From Hyaloperonospora brassicae (Eukaryota; Oomycota; Peronosporomycetes; Peronosporales; Peronosporaceae): a stretch of 64,000 nucleotides of DNA. Each line of letters starts with the position of its first letter. Position 1 is the first letter of the stretch. Under the pieces are notes generated by a model. It worked only from the letters and a program-made list of their open reading frames with translations. It had not been told where the DNA came from and ran no database searches. The stretch is from the NCBI GenBank assembly GCA_947650285.1, contig CANTFL010001445.1, positions 1,213,971-1,277,970 on the forward strand. Direction: 5' to 3'. Below, in pieces: positions 36,801 to 46,898 of the stretch. A program made the position numbers and the translations under genes.

Positions 36801-38472
36801 CGACCGATTCTTCGTGTCCACAATACTCGAACAAGAATTCTTCCACCAGCGCCTTCCAATCAAATTTTATCGATTCGTTCAGTTGAAGATACCAATATCG
36901 GGCTGGAGCGGTGAGCAAATCACCAAACTCCAAACATTTTTCATCATCGGGTATTTGTTCTCGAGCAAAAGCCGATCTGACCTTGCCGATCCAGCTCCGA
37001 GCCCAATCTTCGTCTCGACTTTTTCCTGAAAACTCTTCCAGATGTGAGAAGACGGAGGCCCTGTCGACTGTTTGTCCACAATATTCAAACAAGAATTCTT
37101 CCAACAGCGCATTCCAATCAAATTGTATCGATGCGTTTAGTTGAAGATACCAATATCGAGCTGGAACGGTAAGCAAATCACCAAACACCAAACATTTTTC
37201 TTCATCAGGTATTTGTTCCCGAAGAAAAGCCGACCTGACCTTGTCGATCCAGCTCAAAGCCCAATCTTCGTCTCGACCTTTTCCTGAAAACTCTTCCAGA
37301 CATGAGATCACGGACGACCTTGGTTGTATGTCGATCTTGGCTTGCTCTTCAAAGGCTTCAATCCTGGCCTTGCCGATCCTGTCCTTTAGAAACGATCCTC
37401 TAAATGGTCCCAGAGATATCCGACGAACGCTGATGGACCCATCTGACTCGATCTCGGAGTCAGATGAGGCGTAATAAGTCGATCCTGAGGGGTGTTCTTG
37501 AGGTGATCCCAAGGGTATGACGATCCCGTCTCTAGGAGTGGTGGTCTTGCCCACTAGAAGTATCATGACCTCCACGAACTCGCTTACTGCGTTCTTCAAC
37601 TGTTCCAAGCTGCATCCCATCAATTCATCTGAATCGAAAGCATTAGGGCAGAAGCCCGTGTCATTCAACATCTGCAAAATCAAATCAATCGCGCCGAGTT
37701 TGCTTGTCACGGGCGGCGGGATAGAGATCGGCTTACCCAGAGGGCCGATCCACTTGGGCCGTAATTTTTTGAACACTGGGTTTGTCTTGAGCAGTGTCTT
37801 GAATTGGCTATAATAGCACTGCCATTTCGCACGCTCCCACATTTGAGTCACCGACTCCATCTTCGACACCGCGATCTGGGCCATCTCACGATCATATTCT
37901 TCTTTGACTACGATCTCCGATCCGATTGGTTTTCCGATTAGATGATCTTCGCCATTCGATCCCAGCACTTTCTTCTTCTTTCGTGCCGATCCGGCGGGGT
38001 TCTTGGCCGTCTTTCTCGTGTTAGTGTTTGGTGACCTGCTGACGAGGGTATTCGAGCCCGGCGCTTTCTTCTTTTTTCGTGCCGATCCGGCCAACGTCTT
38101 CCTCGTATTAATGTCAGGTGACCTGCTGACGAGGGTATTGAGTTTGGCTTTCGCCGTTTTGGTTTTCACCATTGGATTTTCATCCAGCAGATCGCTCTTT
38201 GCAGAGCGATCTGCGGTGGCCCCCGAAAGGGCCCTAGGAGGTATTTGAGGTTTATCTTCCAGATCGACCTCTCGATCTTCCTCTTCCATTTTCTTGCCAT
38301 CAGAGCCCCTCCCAAAACTCTGATGATCCGAGGATCTTGTGTTTCTGCGTGTCTGCGTCGATCCCTCTGTCGCTGACACTTCAATCCCAGGTTCTTGCTT
38401 GATCTTGACATCTTCGCCAGTGGACTCACGGTGAAATCCAGAGGCCTCAGAAGTTCAAGGCACGCGCACCAT
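33823..38472 (-). CDS. Element F giant gag-derived ORF (non-autonomous Ty3 element)
   Basis: From the ATG overlapping the primer site (38472), codon 6 is TGA where D has GGA. After that the frame is open for over 1500 codons. The part starting at 38379 is 1518 residues. Order: a gag N-terminus with KKKK-type basic repeats (residues 75-140); two tandem capsid domains (about 354-440 and 440-526, FSGK-RDEDWA and ARYWYLQLN in each); and a segment like D's post-protease linker (540-660, VTNIGDQKIVLPPHTTLGM). Acidic 91-residue repeats (about 740-1060), 101-residue repeats (about 1130-1330) and WHGPFR, the integrase C-terminal module, complete it. Zinc knuckles, protease core, RT, RNase H and integrase core are absent. 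A protein of this size kept open without enzymes suggests selection on a structural role. Mobilisation would need A/D-type enzymes in trans. Confidence 0.75.
34380..34990. repeat. 303 bp tandem repeat in F ORF (about two copies)
   Basis: ATAATCTCCCTTGTAGCG recurs at 34631 and 34934, period 303 bp (101 codons), in frame. Encodes WIQDR-KQEIDATREIMNED-type repeats of charged, helical character. Confidence 0.85.
35100..36100. repeat. 273 bp tandem repeat in F ORF (about three copies plus partials)
   Basis: GATCCATC(G/A)GGTAAATG recurs at 35231, 35504 and 35777, an exact period of 273 bp (91 codons). Each unit contains smaller degenerate GATCTTGATCG/TCTCGATCTT runs encoding DQDRE. The multiple-of-three period keeps the ORF open. 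Confidence 0.9.
36801..37316. repeat. 258 bp tandem duplication of the capsid domain in F
   Basis: GCCCAATCTTCGTCTCGAC occurs at 37001 and 37259, period 258 bp (86 codons). Both copies encode the same gag capsid block with diverged residues, so the duplication is not brand new. Confidence 0.9.
38459..38471 (-). promoter_or_regulatory. Primer-binding site of element F
   Basis: Minus strand TGGTGCGCGTGCC directly inside the LTR, identical to element D. Confidence 0.65.
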
Positions 38473-40289
38473 TGTGGTGAAGTCGATCTCACAACATTAC
38501 TTTAGTGAATGTCGATCTTCCACTTGCCCAGACTTGCCGACTCACGGAGGGGGTACTCCGATCCGTGCCTTGCTGTATAACCTTGTGCTCACCTTGTGTA
38601 CCCGTCGGTTGGGCTGGCTTGAGCTCTTCGTAACGGCCTTGGGAGATGTCGATCTCGCTGAGGGTTTGGGGTTGAGCGTTCGCTTCCGGTGCGGAAATCT
38701 TCACACCACGAACGGGGTTCTGCGATCTTGATCTTGAGTCGCGGCAGTCACTCTTGGGCGATGTCGCGATCTCGATCTTGAATCACACCGATCTCGATTT
38801 GTCTTCGGGATCGGGGTCTTCGCTGTGCGGAAATCTTCACTCAGCAAATAGTAGTGTTGCGTCGATCTTGCGTTGGGATCGGTCCGATCTGGTCTTGGGG
38901 TCGGCCGATCTTGCCGGAAGTACGCAATGTGGGTGGATCGTTTGCTTGTTTCGCCAAAATGAAACGTGCCGATCTTCCCTGTAGATCGCTTCGGTCTTGC
39001 TCGGTCTTGTCTTGAACTCCTTGTCCAGATCTTCTGACCACTTGAGCCGCCTCGCGATCTTGTAACCAAAATCCTTTTCCTTTACCGTTGTTTGCTGCTA
39101 CCCTAGCAGTTTGAGTTGAGTTGAGTTACCTTAACCCCACCTTGGCCAAACAATCCAAGGTGAGTACACGAAACACGGCGCGTGCGACGTCTCTTGATCG
39201 ACGGGAGGCCAAATATCCTGCCCGGAAGAGAAGTCTGCGACGTGCTTTATATGTAAAAACGGTAACTGTTTTATTATCCAACCAAATTAATAGTCATCCT
39301 ATCCTTAAGCCTATTCCAAACTGTAGGTCACTCTCCAAACCGATATCACCTTTAAGCTTGACCGCCCCCTTGAACACGTGTCGAAATCTCGTGACCTGTG
39401 CTCCAAAGATAGCGCCAATACTCCCGATATCGTACCTAGACACTAAAAAGGGAGCAAATTCCAAATGCGGTACCTAATACCAAATTTTAGTACCGAAAAG
39501 TCCAAAATAGTATCCAAATGCCGAATGTGTCTAAATCCATTTTGCGACGTCCATTCGACCGGCTTCCACTGTCTCTTTCGGTCTGAACTTTTGCGACATC
39601 ACTCATGGACCTTCAACAAGCATGTATATCACAATCCAATAGCTCCATCATCGATATATCCATAATCAGCAGGGAACATGACCGATCTGATGCCCAATTC
39701 GAGATCGTTGAGGATCGACACAGTGCGATCCGGCCCTATATGTTCTTCCGTTAGTTGTGCATGGTCCGATACCATCCTCAAGGGTTTATCCGCACAATGG
39801 GACCATCCACAGTTCTCACAACGGTCCCACGGACTCCCACAAACATCCGCACTTCCAGATCGGTCCATAATTAACCTAAATCAGTACTCCCATTGGAGAT
39901 CGGTGATGTGTATCTTCGATCACCTGGATGCTGCAACTTTGTCACAGAGTCACGTCGCATCGCTTGGTCTCAGAAGTACCTTTCTCAGTTCAGATCGGTC
40001 TTCTGGTTCAATCTAGTCCCTCGTCCCAGATTGCACCGTGGAAATCATCGATGTCTGCGACTCGTCCCAGATTGTTCCAAGAAAATCACCCCTTTCTGCG
40101 CCTCGTCTCAGACCGTTCCACGTCCATCCTTTGGCCGACCGTTGGATCGGTCCGTCGATCTCCGTGGGATCACCTTCCGTCTCTCATCGGATCGCCAGAT
40201 CACTTGGTGCCATTTTTCACCAGTACGTGGCGCCTCAATTAGATGGCCACCGATCCATATCATAAAATTTAATAAATGACTTTGCCACA
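38473..40289 (-). repeat. 5' LTR of element F
   Basis: 1817 bp, minus strand TGTGGCAAAG...CACCACA. Very rich in GATC. Contains the CTTGGCCAAACAATCC...GGGAGGCCAAA core also present in the A LTRs and in 49724-51507. Followed at 40290 by AGTT, the copy of the insertion target. Confidence 0.9.
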
Positions 40290-40835
40290 AGTTCAAGACA
40301 AGACCGAGCAAGACCGAAGCGATCTACAGGGCAGATCGGCGTGTTTCATTTTGGCCAAACCAAGAACCGATTTGTCCATATTGCGCACTTCCGGCAAGAT
40401 CGGTCGATCCCGAGACCAGATCGGACCGATCCCAACGCAAGATCTACGCAACACTACTATTTGCTGAGTGAAGATTTCCGCACAGCAAAGACCCCGATCC
40501 CGAAGACAAATCGAGATCGATGTGATTCAAGATCGAGATCGCGACATCTCCAAATAGAGATCGCCGCGACTCAAGATCAAGATCGAAGAACCCCGTTCGT
40601 GGTGTGAAGATTTCCGCACCGGAAGCGAACGCTCAACCCCAAACCCTCAGCGAAATCGACATCTCCCAAGGCCGTTACGAAGAGCTCAAGCCAGCCCAAC
40701 CGACGGGTACACAAGGTGAGCACAAGGTTATACAGCAAGGCACGGATCGGAGTACCCCCTCCGTGAGTCGGCAAGTCTGGGCAAGTGGAAGATCGACATT
40801 CACTAAAGTAATGTTGTGAGATCGACTTCACCACA
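40290..40835 (+). repeat. Right remnant of the outer F-family LTR
   Basis: The U5 third in plus orientation, from AGTTCAAGAC to CACCACA, then the TATG target duplicate. Its base variants (e.g. CCAAACCAAGAACCGATTTG) resemble 50150-50230 rather than F, showing that the outer LTR belonged to a different subfamily copy. Confidence 0.85.
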
Positions 40836-42764
40836 TATGAGTGTCACGATGCCCCAACAGGCGGCCATCGTGGTAGAGAAAAGACTTACCTCACGGTAAG
40901 TCGTGACTTTTACTGGCCACGCCAGTACCAGTTTGTCCGCAAGTACATACGTGCTTGCGAGGTTTGTCAACGGGTGAAGCCTAGTCCTTCATCCCGTGCG
41001 CCATTGCAGCCTCTGCCTGTTCCGACAGAGTGCTGCCAGTCCGTTTCAATGGATTTCGTCTTCGGTTTTCCCTAAGACGCTCACAAGAATAATAATACTC
41101 TTGTGTTCATTGACCGGTTCAGCTAGATGGTTCATCTTGCTGCTGTACCCGAGTCGATCAAGGCTCAAGGTTGTGCGCGTGTCTTTCTAGACACGGTCTT
41201 TAGACTCCACGGGTTACCCCGTGAACTCGTATCCGACCATGACCCTCGATTCACGGCGAAATTTTGGCAATCCGTGTTCCGTTCTCTCGGAACACGATTG
41301 AAGATGTCCACTTCTGACCATCCAGAATCAGATGGTCAGACTGAACGTGCGAACCGTGCCCTCGAAGAGATCCTTCGAGGATATGTCCACTCGTTTTCGA
41401 GTTGGAGCGAATTCCTACCCATGGTGGAATTCGCCATCAATAATTCGGTGCATGCTTTCACACAGCACACACCGTTTTACGTGAATGGCCTACGCCATCC
41501 ACGTGTATCCACCCTTCTAGAGTGTCACTCTTGGATAAGGGGGGAGGGGACTCGCTCGAGCAAAAACCGTTTTGGCTCTTGCTCATCACGTGTCGACGCT
41601 AACGTCGTCACGTAAGATGCCGATGTCGATCAGGCCGACATCGATGAAGAAAATCACCTCAATAATAGCTACGACGCTATTATTGACTCGGATGATGATG
41701 ACGATGCTGGTATATTCATCATCATCAACGATTATTCCAGCGAGGAAGAAGACAACCTCGCTGAAGAAGAGAGCAATCTCTTAGCAGTGCGCACGAAGCG
41801 CACTGAAAGACAAAACAAAGAGTCAGCAGAGAACTTCCTGCTGACTCGAGAGGCGGTAGTCCGCTTCGTACAGGACTCCATCACAAATGCGGTGGACCAT
41901 CAGAAACGGAACGCAGACAAGAATGGAAGAGCAAATGTTCTTTCATTTTAGGTTAACGACCTAGTACTACTGTCTACGGTAAACTTACCTGGACATGCAG
42001 TCACTAGTGTTGGTAGTAGTAAACTACTGCCGAAGTACATTGGGCCATTTCGAGTTTTGCATCGCAAGGGCAATGCATACACACTCGAATTGCCACGTAG
42101 GATGCGCACGCATCCTACGTTTTACGTGGGGAGGCTTAGGTCGTACTGTCAGTACAAGCCTTCTTCTTCCGATGAAGATAGCCCCCATGTTCAAGGATAT
42201 CCATCAAGTTCTTGCGTTCGCGCTCCAGACGATCCGTCTGGTCGCGCAGATATGATACCTCGGAACTCAACCGAGATATCTCCCCGCGAGCTGTCGCCAG
42301 CTCGCCGAATAGGGATCGGACATCCCGCTTGACCTGAAGCTGCGCTGTGGCATAATCGGCGCGATCCCTCGCCCGATCAGCCTCGTGATCCTTGCGGTTC
42401 TTCTTTACGGTATCGGTCAAAGCGTAGCGCCGGTCGCGCTCGTGCTTCAAGTCATCGCGCAATTCATCGATTGCGCGATCCATCTCGTAAGGGTCGAGAT
42501 GGTGAGCAGAACGATATGGAAGAGATCTTTCCTCCTCCTTCACATTCTTTGGTGGATGCTCACGGTGATCAACGCTTTCTAGTGGAGCGTATCTTGAATC
42601 ACCGTGACGATTCAGGATCAAGGACGAGCTACCTCGTCCAGTGGCGGGGGTATCCACCCTCTTGGAACAGCTGGGAGCCTTGCTCTCAGCTGTTGATGGC
42701 CGTTGAAGGTCTCGTCCGCCAGTATGACGAGACACATCCGATAGGTCCTCGGACCCATCGGTAA
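40836..42764 (+). pseudogene. Element B pol, second part: integrase and chromodomain (broken)
   Basis: Resumes with YECHDAPTGGH and a zinc-binding C-x2-C (CEVCQR) at about 40960. Then SVSMDFVFGFP (first catalytic Asp, 41040), LVSDHDPRFTAKFW (second Asp) and DHPESDGQTERANR with the catalytic Glu region at 41320-41380. GPFRVLHRKGNAYTLELPRR follows at 42040-42100. The chromodomain is at 42570-42740: FLVERILNHRDD, YLVQWRGYPPSWNSWEP. Stops occur at about 41078, 41127 and 41610, with others near 41950 and 42330. The chromodomain would have guided insertion to marked chromatin. Confidence 0.85.
42136..42490 (-). other. Coiled-coil coding segment inside the B integrase-chromodomain linker
   Basis: The minus-strand frame continues from the antisense ORF into about 110 residues of heptad-like coiled coil (MDRAIDELRDDLKHERDRRY, then ARGEISRLSSEVSYL and QTDRLERERKNL). 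On the plus strand the linker expected from element C stops at a TGA-containing stretch here. The composition (GATC/CGCG-rich) resembles A/D-type DNA more than B. It could be a captured fragment of another element's antisense ORF; this is inference. Confidence 0.4.
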
Positions 42765-43695
42765 ACACGCTCTTTTGGCGCTTGTAGACGGATTGCAAGT
42801 TTGCAATCGCGTCACGCATCTCAGCCGAGATGTGTGCAATTCCCCAGGGAGAACTTAGGGAATACACATCCCAATGTGCACGCTGCGAGTTGTCAACACA
42901 ACTCGCACAAGGGTCTCCCCATGTGAGGAAAGGAATGCCTGCCACACTCGATAAACAGTGCAACCGGTACCTAGCAATGGTTGGCGTTCGCCTTTCGAAC
43001 CTGAGGCGTGTCGCCTCAAGTTTCTTGAGCCCCCCTTCTCGTCCAAATTTCTTTACGTTTTTGGACGAACGCGTTTCACGCAGCCAAAAGTGAGGCTTTG
43101 TCACGCTTTCGGTTGCCGTTGTACCATCGATGTCTAAGAAAGACATCGAGATAATATTCTTCCTCAGCGCGAAAGTTCTTCGCGCTGGAACTCAAGCCGT
43201 GAAGCTCAGTCGCATCGAATAACGGTATTCGATGGTGTTGGCTTGTCTCGTGAGACATGCTATTGATGAGCCGTTCAGGCAAACGCCACGGCTTCAGCTC
43301 ATCACGCTTCACAGTGGTACCCTTGTCAGTACCACGGTTTCAGTATGACAATGGCTTGCACCATCGTCAAGTCGCTCGTGCGAAGGAGCACGAGTTGATC
43401 GCGGTGATGAGCAATCGTACTCATCATCAGACTCATCATCACTGCCGAACAGACTGTGACGCATGTCACGAGTCCGTACGTCCGGCAGTGTCGTGGATGA
43501 ATGAGGCACCGCAGGTGAACGCGATGCCTCCCAAGGAATTCCCGAGTCAGACACGTCTGACCCGCCAGAATAGATGACCTCTATGTAAGGGTCATCATGC
43601 GCACGCGGTGGGATACCGCGTGCACCTGCAGCAAATGTTGCTGCAGGCGGAGAACGAGCAGCAGACGACGAATCGTCCGCCGCAGAGGCTGGCAC
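42600..43695 (-). pseudogene. Antisense accessory ORF of element B
   Basis: Pieces at 43695-43309, 43312-43076 and 43146 downward run opposite to pol between the chromodomain and 3' LTR. The first has GARGI-PRAH, SGGSDVSDSG and HSLFGSDDESDDEYD (acidic). The second has KRDELKPWRLPERLINS and QHH-PLFDATELHG. The third has WGDPCASCVDNSQRAH (a possible Cys-pair) and SAEMRDAIANLQSVYKRQ. The matching C copy (18745-19819) shares these in order. Two frameshifts separate the pieces. No known family recognised. The third frame continues antisense through the chromodomain codons and beyond. Confidence 0.6.
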
Positions 43696-43856
43696 AGCAG
43701 CGGGCTATGCGTGTCTTGAGTCACCCCGCATAGACATGTTAACTATGCGAGGTCGGGTGGAAAGTGAATGGAACGGACCTAGCAAGTGCTCCCTGTCCCA
43801 ATGGTGCCCAACGGGTGGCCGCCATATTTTTGATAGTCACACGGTGACTATCAGTT

Positions 43857-43869
43857 AAGGGGGGGGTGA
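43857..43869 (+). promoter_or_regulatory. Polypurine tract of element B
   Basis: AAGGGGGGGGTGA directly before the 3' LTR start TGTAACGG; element C has AAAAGAGAGGTGA there. Confidence 0.7.
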
Positions 43870-44282
43870 TGTAACGGGGCAGCCCGTTACATGGAAATTT
43901 TTATACAGAAGATAATGACAATAAACAATATTATGTTGAATGTTCTTTTAACAATATCACCAATAGTGGTGATATTGATGGGTCGACCAAAGAGTCTGCT
44001 CATTGGTTGATATCTTGACGATATCAACCCACCAATCACCGCAAGACGCGCGCAATGAGTGGTGACGAGACGTCGTCATACATTCAGTTAGATTAGTATA
44101 ATTAAGTTAAGTCACACAGAGAGACAGTGGTCAAAGACTAAATTATATTAATATAACAGTTCTACTTTTCCCTAAGACAGTGTTGACTCTGTCTTACCTA
44201 CCGCTTCCTCGGTTGCCTCGTGTACGCTTGTCGGTGCACGATACCCTTGCGTTAAGTTCACGCAAGGGTGTGCCCCGTTACA
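43870..44282 (+). repeat. 3' LTR of element B
   Basis: 413 bp, TGTAACGGGGCAGCCCGTTACA at the start and TGCCCCGTTACA at the end. Near-identical to 24983-25376 apart from small indels (for example at 43897-43905 and an extra CTGTCTTAC stretch at 44180). No target-site duplication with the left flank of the 5' LTR. Confidence 0.85.
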
Positions 44283-45089
44283 TAAGACACTTCACGGATC
44301 CCGGAACGTTAGCGCAAGCGTCTTAACGAATAATAAACGGGCTGTTTAAACAGTACGCGTATAATGAATTGACCCTGGACGACTGTATATACGAGTTACA
44401 GGCGTCCAAGACAGCGGACACGGGTATTCCTCCGCTTGTCTTACGGTGTTACGGACAAAATTATTCAGAGATGCTCCGGTCGGTGCCTGGTATGGCACTT
44501 CCCGATTAAGTAAGTATTCAGCCGGCTCGTGCCTCTCGTCGGGTTCTTTGGGGAAACCGGATTTGGTCCAGCCTTTTAAGGTAAGCGCCTCTCCCATCCC
44601 AGGGCTTTCGTAGCGTCTGGAGGCCGATTCTAAACCCTAGAGCGTGCAATCGTTGTACGAGGGGAACATCCTGTTGACCGTCCTCCGTTCGAAGGGTTCC
44701 ATCCACTAGTTGGTTCCGGGGCTATCGCGGGCACTGCGCCGCCTTCTACAGCGCAGACGCGAATTCGTGGCAATGACTTAACTTCGTAGGATTCCTCTAT
44801 GGAGGCGCCTTCGGTCCGTCAGGTGCCCATCGCCAGTATCATAAAACCGGACGCCAGGTGAGGCGTCGTCGAGGCGGTTCACGCTCAGCTCTCCGATAGT
44901 GGTATCGACCGAGACGACTGGCTATCGGTCTGGCTAGCGCTTGGTTCGGCGTGGCCGACAACAGCAACAACTCTGTTTCTTCAGGCTCACGGCTTAAGTG
45001 AAAGTTGAGTTTTACTGCAGAACATGATCTTCTACTTTTGCTTCAACACGTCCGTCGTTTTTCCTTTTTAATTAAGATCCCGGACAGCC
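44283..45089. other. Region before LINE, no firm gene
   Basis: Short frames only. It may be the decayed first ORF of the LINE that follows, but no motif supports that. Confidence 0.35.
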
Positions 45090-46420
45090 TTAATGTTCAC
45101 GTCTCGGTATACTGAAGCGCGATTTGGCGTCAGCAGTGCCGTCTAGTTGGGCTTCGAACATATTGCGGCCAGGTGCAGAACCGGATGTCCGATCCACGTT
45201 TGGCTGGATCAACGGATTGCCAGTATACCGTATCGATCTACCTTGCCCAACTTTCCCACTCTGCTCGACTCTGATGACGACTGGTCTCATTTCCGGGAGC
45301 TCAACCATGCTGCGGACGATATTATAAAACTGTGTGACCCGCACACAAAGGTCCGGTTTAGTCAGCGTCTTGTTTGCGCTGTTTTATTCGACGCGAAGAT
45401 TACAGCTCTTGCCGATATCCATAGCGAATGTGTATCGTTTACAGTTTCGTAATGGAGCCACTTGGAGCTGCTCAAAAAAAAAACCGCGCTACAAATCGGC
45501 CTTTATACTGCCGATGCTTCAGCGGTGAACTGGTGCGCGTTCCTTCGTTTTTCTCTGCTGCTCTCGCTCAGGTGAGGGAGCATCAGTTGTTTTAGAACTA
45601 ATGGAAGCATAGAGTCGGCCCAGCTGTGCGTTTACGCGGTGATGATCTCCAAGAAGCAGATAATTTGGACGAAATGCGTTGCTGTCAGAGTGGTCTCATC
45701 CCCAGACTATTGGGTTGTCTGGTCATCCAAAAAAGGACAGCCGAATCCAAATGTATTATCCAGAACGTGCGTTGGTTTAAACACAGTGTAAGCGCCAGCT
45801 AGATTTCTGCTTAGCAAGGTCGGCCGGTTCCTGATCATCCGGTGGAGTGCTGCATTTAGGAAACCCACGTCTTGAACTTTGATGCGTCGATAGCGTTGAG
45901 TTTACAGTGAGCGTCATTTTGGAGAAGACAACATGCTCTCGATCACCCGCCTCTATCGTACTGGAGTACTGGTTCCACGCGGAAAGGGGGTGGCGATTTT
46001 AATTATACTTAAGTCGGCAAAGGGAGCGATGGCGTGGATCCAGAACCATTGAACTACAATGTCTATATCCGCATCCAATTACGTCCCGATTTCCCTTAAT
46101 GTTTATGCCTCTTCGCTCAGGCCCAAACGTAAACGGTTTTTTAATGCGCTGTCCCGTTGGAATTTTTCCAGTGCGAGATCACTGCGTGTCGGTGATCTTA
46201 ATTGTGTGATAAGTCCTTTGCTCGATCGCTTGGGTTTTCCGCGTTCGAGTCGACCGGAGAGTCCAGCGCTGGAAGCGTATCTCGACCAGCAAGCTTGATA
46301 TGAGACCAGATTGCTCTGTACCCACGCGAAAGATGAGGATGCGGACAGGCTCATGGACCACGTTACATACTAGGAGGAGGAGAAGGCCAGTCGGATCGAT
46401 CGATTCTACTTACATTAAAA
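45090..46420 (+). pseudogene. L1-like LINE relic: region before and including endonuclease
   Basis: Plus-strand frames at 45147-45600 (QIGLYTADASAVNWCAFL and neighbours) may be the end of a first ORF. From 46059 the translation is of endonuclease/exonuclease/phosphatase type: VSL-NVYA, RRFF-like block, VGDLNCVISPLLDRLG, where GD-x-N is the conserved metal/nucleophile motif. At 46390-46420 it reads SRIDRFYLH, the usual end of LINE endonucleases. Stops and shifts throughout. Confidence 0.6.
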
Positions 46421-46898
46421 TTGGGAATCACAGGTCTGCTGGGTTGCAGTTTATACGACGTTGTGTGCTTTGGACGACCAAGAAGTGGAGCTTCAGTCTC
46501 GTGTTCAGCGGTGTGCCTGCACCAATCCAGCGGACGGTCCTTGTCGCACCTCATTCACTCTGGCCAGCCGGACATGGTTGTCTCCGAACTCTTAGATGAG
46601 ATAGTTGCTTTAGGGTTCGGAAGGACTGATGCCGTCCTCCACCGGGACGCGACAACGGCTGCGTAAATACGGTACATACGCCGGGTGCGCAATCGGGAGC
46701 AACAACGGCGGTATCGTTTATCAACTAAATTTTTCAGCGCGATCGGCGTCAATTTCTTATACTATTTTAATGGATTCAGCTTAAGTTGCAGAGCTCCATC
46801 ACGAGAACATACTCCGGATCGGGAAAGGTCTTGAAGTCACTACCTCCCTTCTGCGGTGTTCGTTTTGGCGCGTCGCTGACTGGGAACGCGATCACACC

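Larger units (their letters stand above)
29604..40835. mobile_element. Composite insertion: F-family LTR containing a same-family element, with an internal inversion
   Basis: The whole block is flanked by a 4 bp target duplication TATG (29600-29603 and 40836-40839), and B integrase coding resumes immediately after it. From left: a complete plus-oriented LTR (29604-31420), a minus-oriented LTR lacking its U5 third (31421-32688), minus-oriented internal DNA (32689-38472), a complete minus LTR (38473-40289), and a plus-oriented U5 third (40290-40835). AGTT/AACT marks the inner junctions (30874-30877, 31421-31424, 40290-40293). The simplest history is a plus-oriented solo LTR in B, insertion of element F into it at AGTT, then inversion of 30878-31420 between the facing LTR arms. 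Confidence 0.8.

Noticed and set aside
35791..37144. Plus-strand frames across the F repeats
   Set aside because: Antisense shadows of the F ORF; repeated only because the underlying DNA is tandemly repeated.
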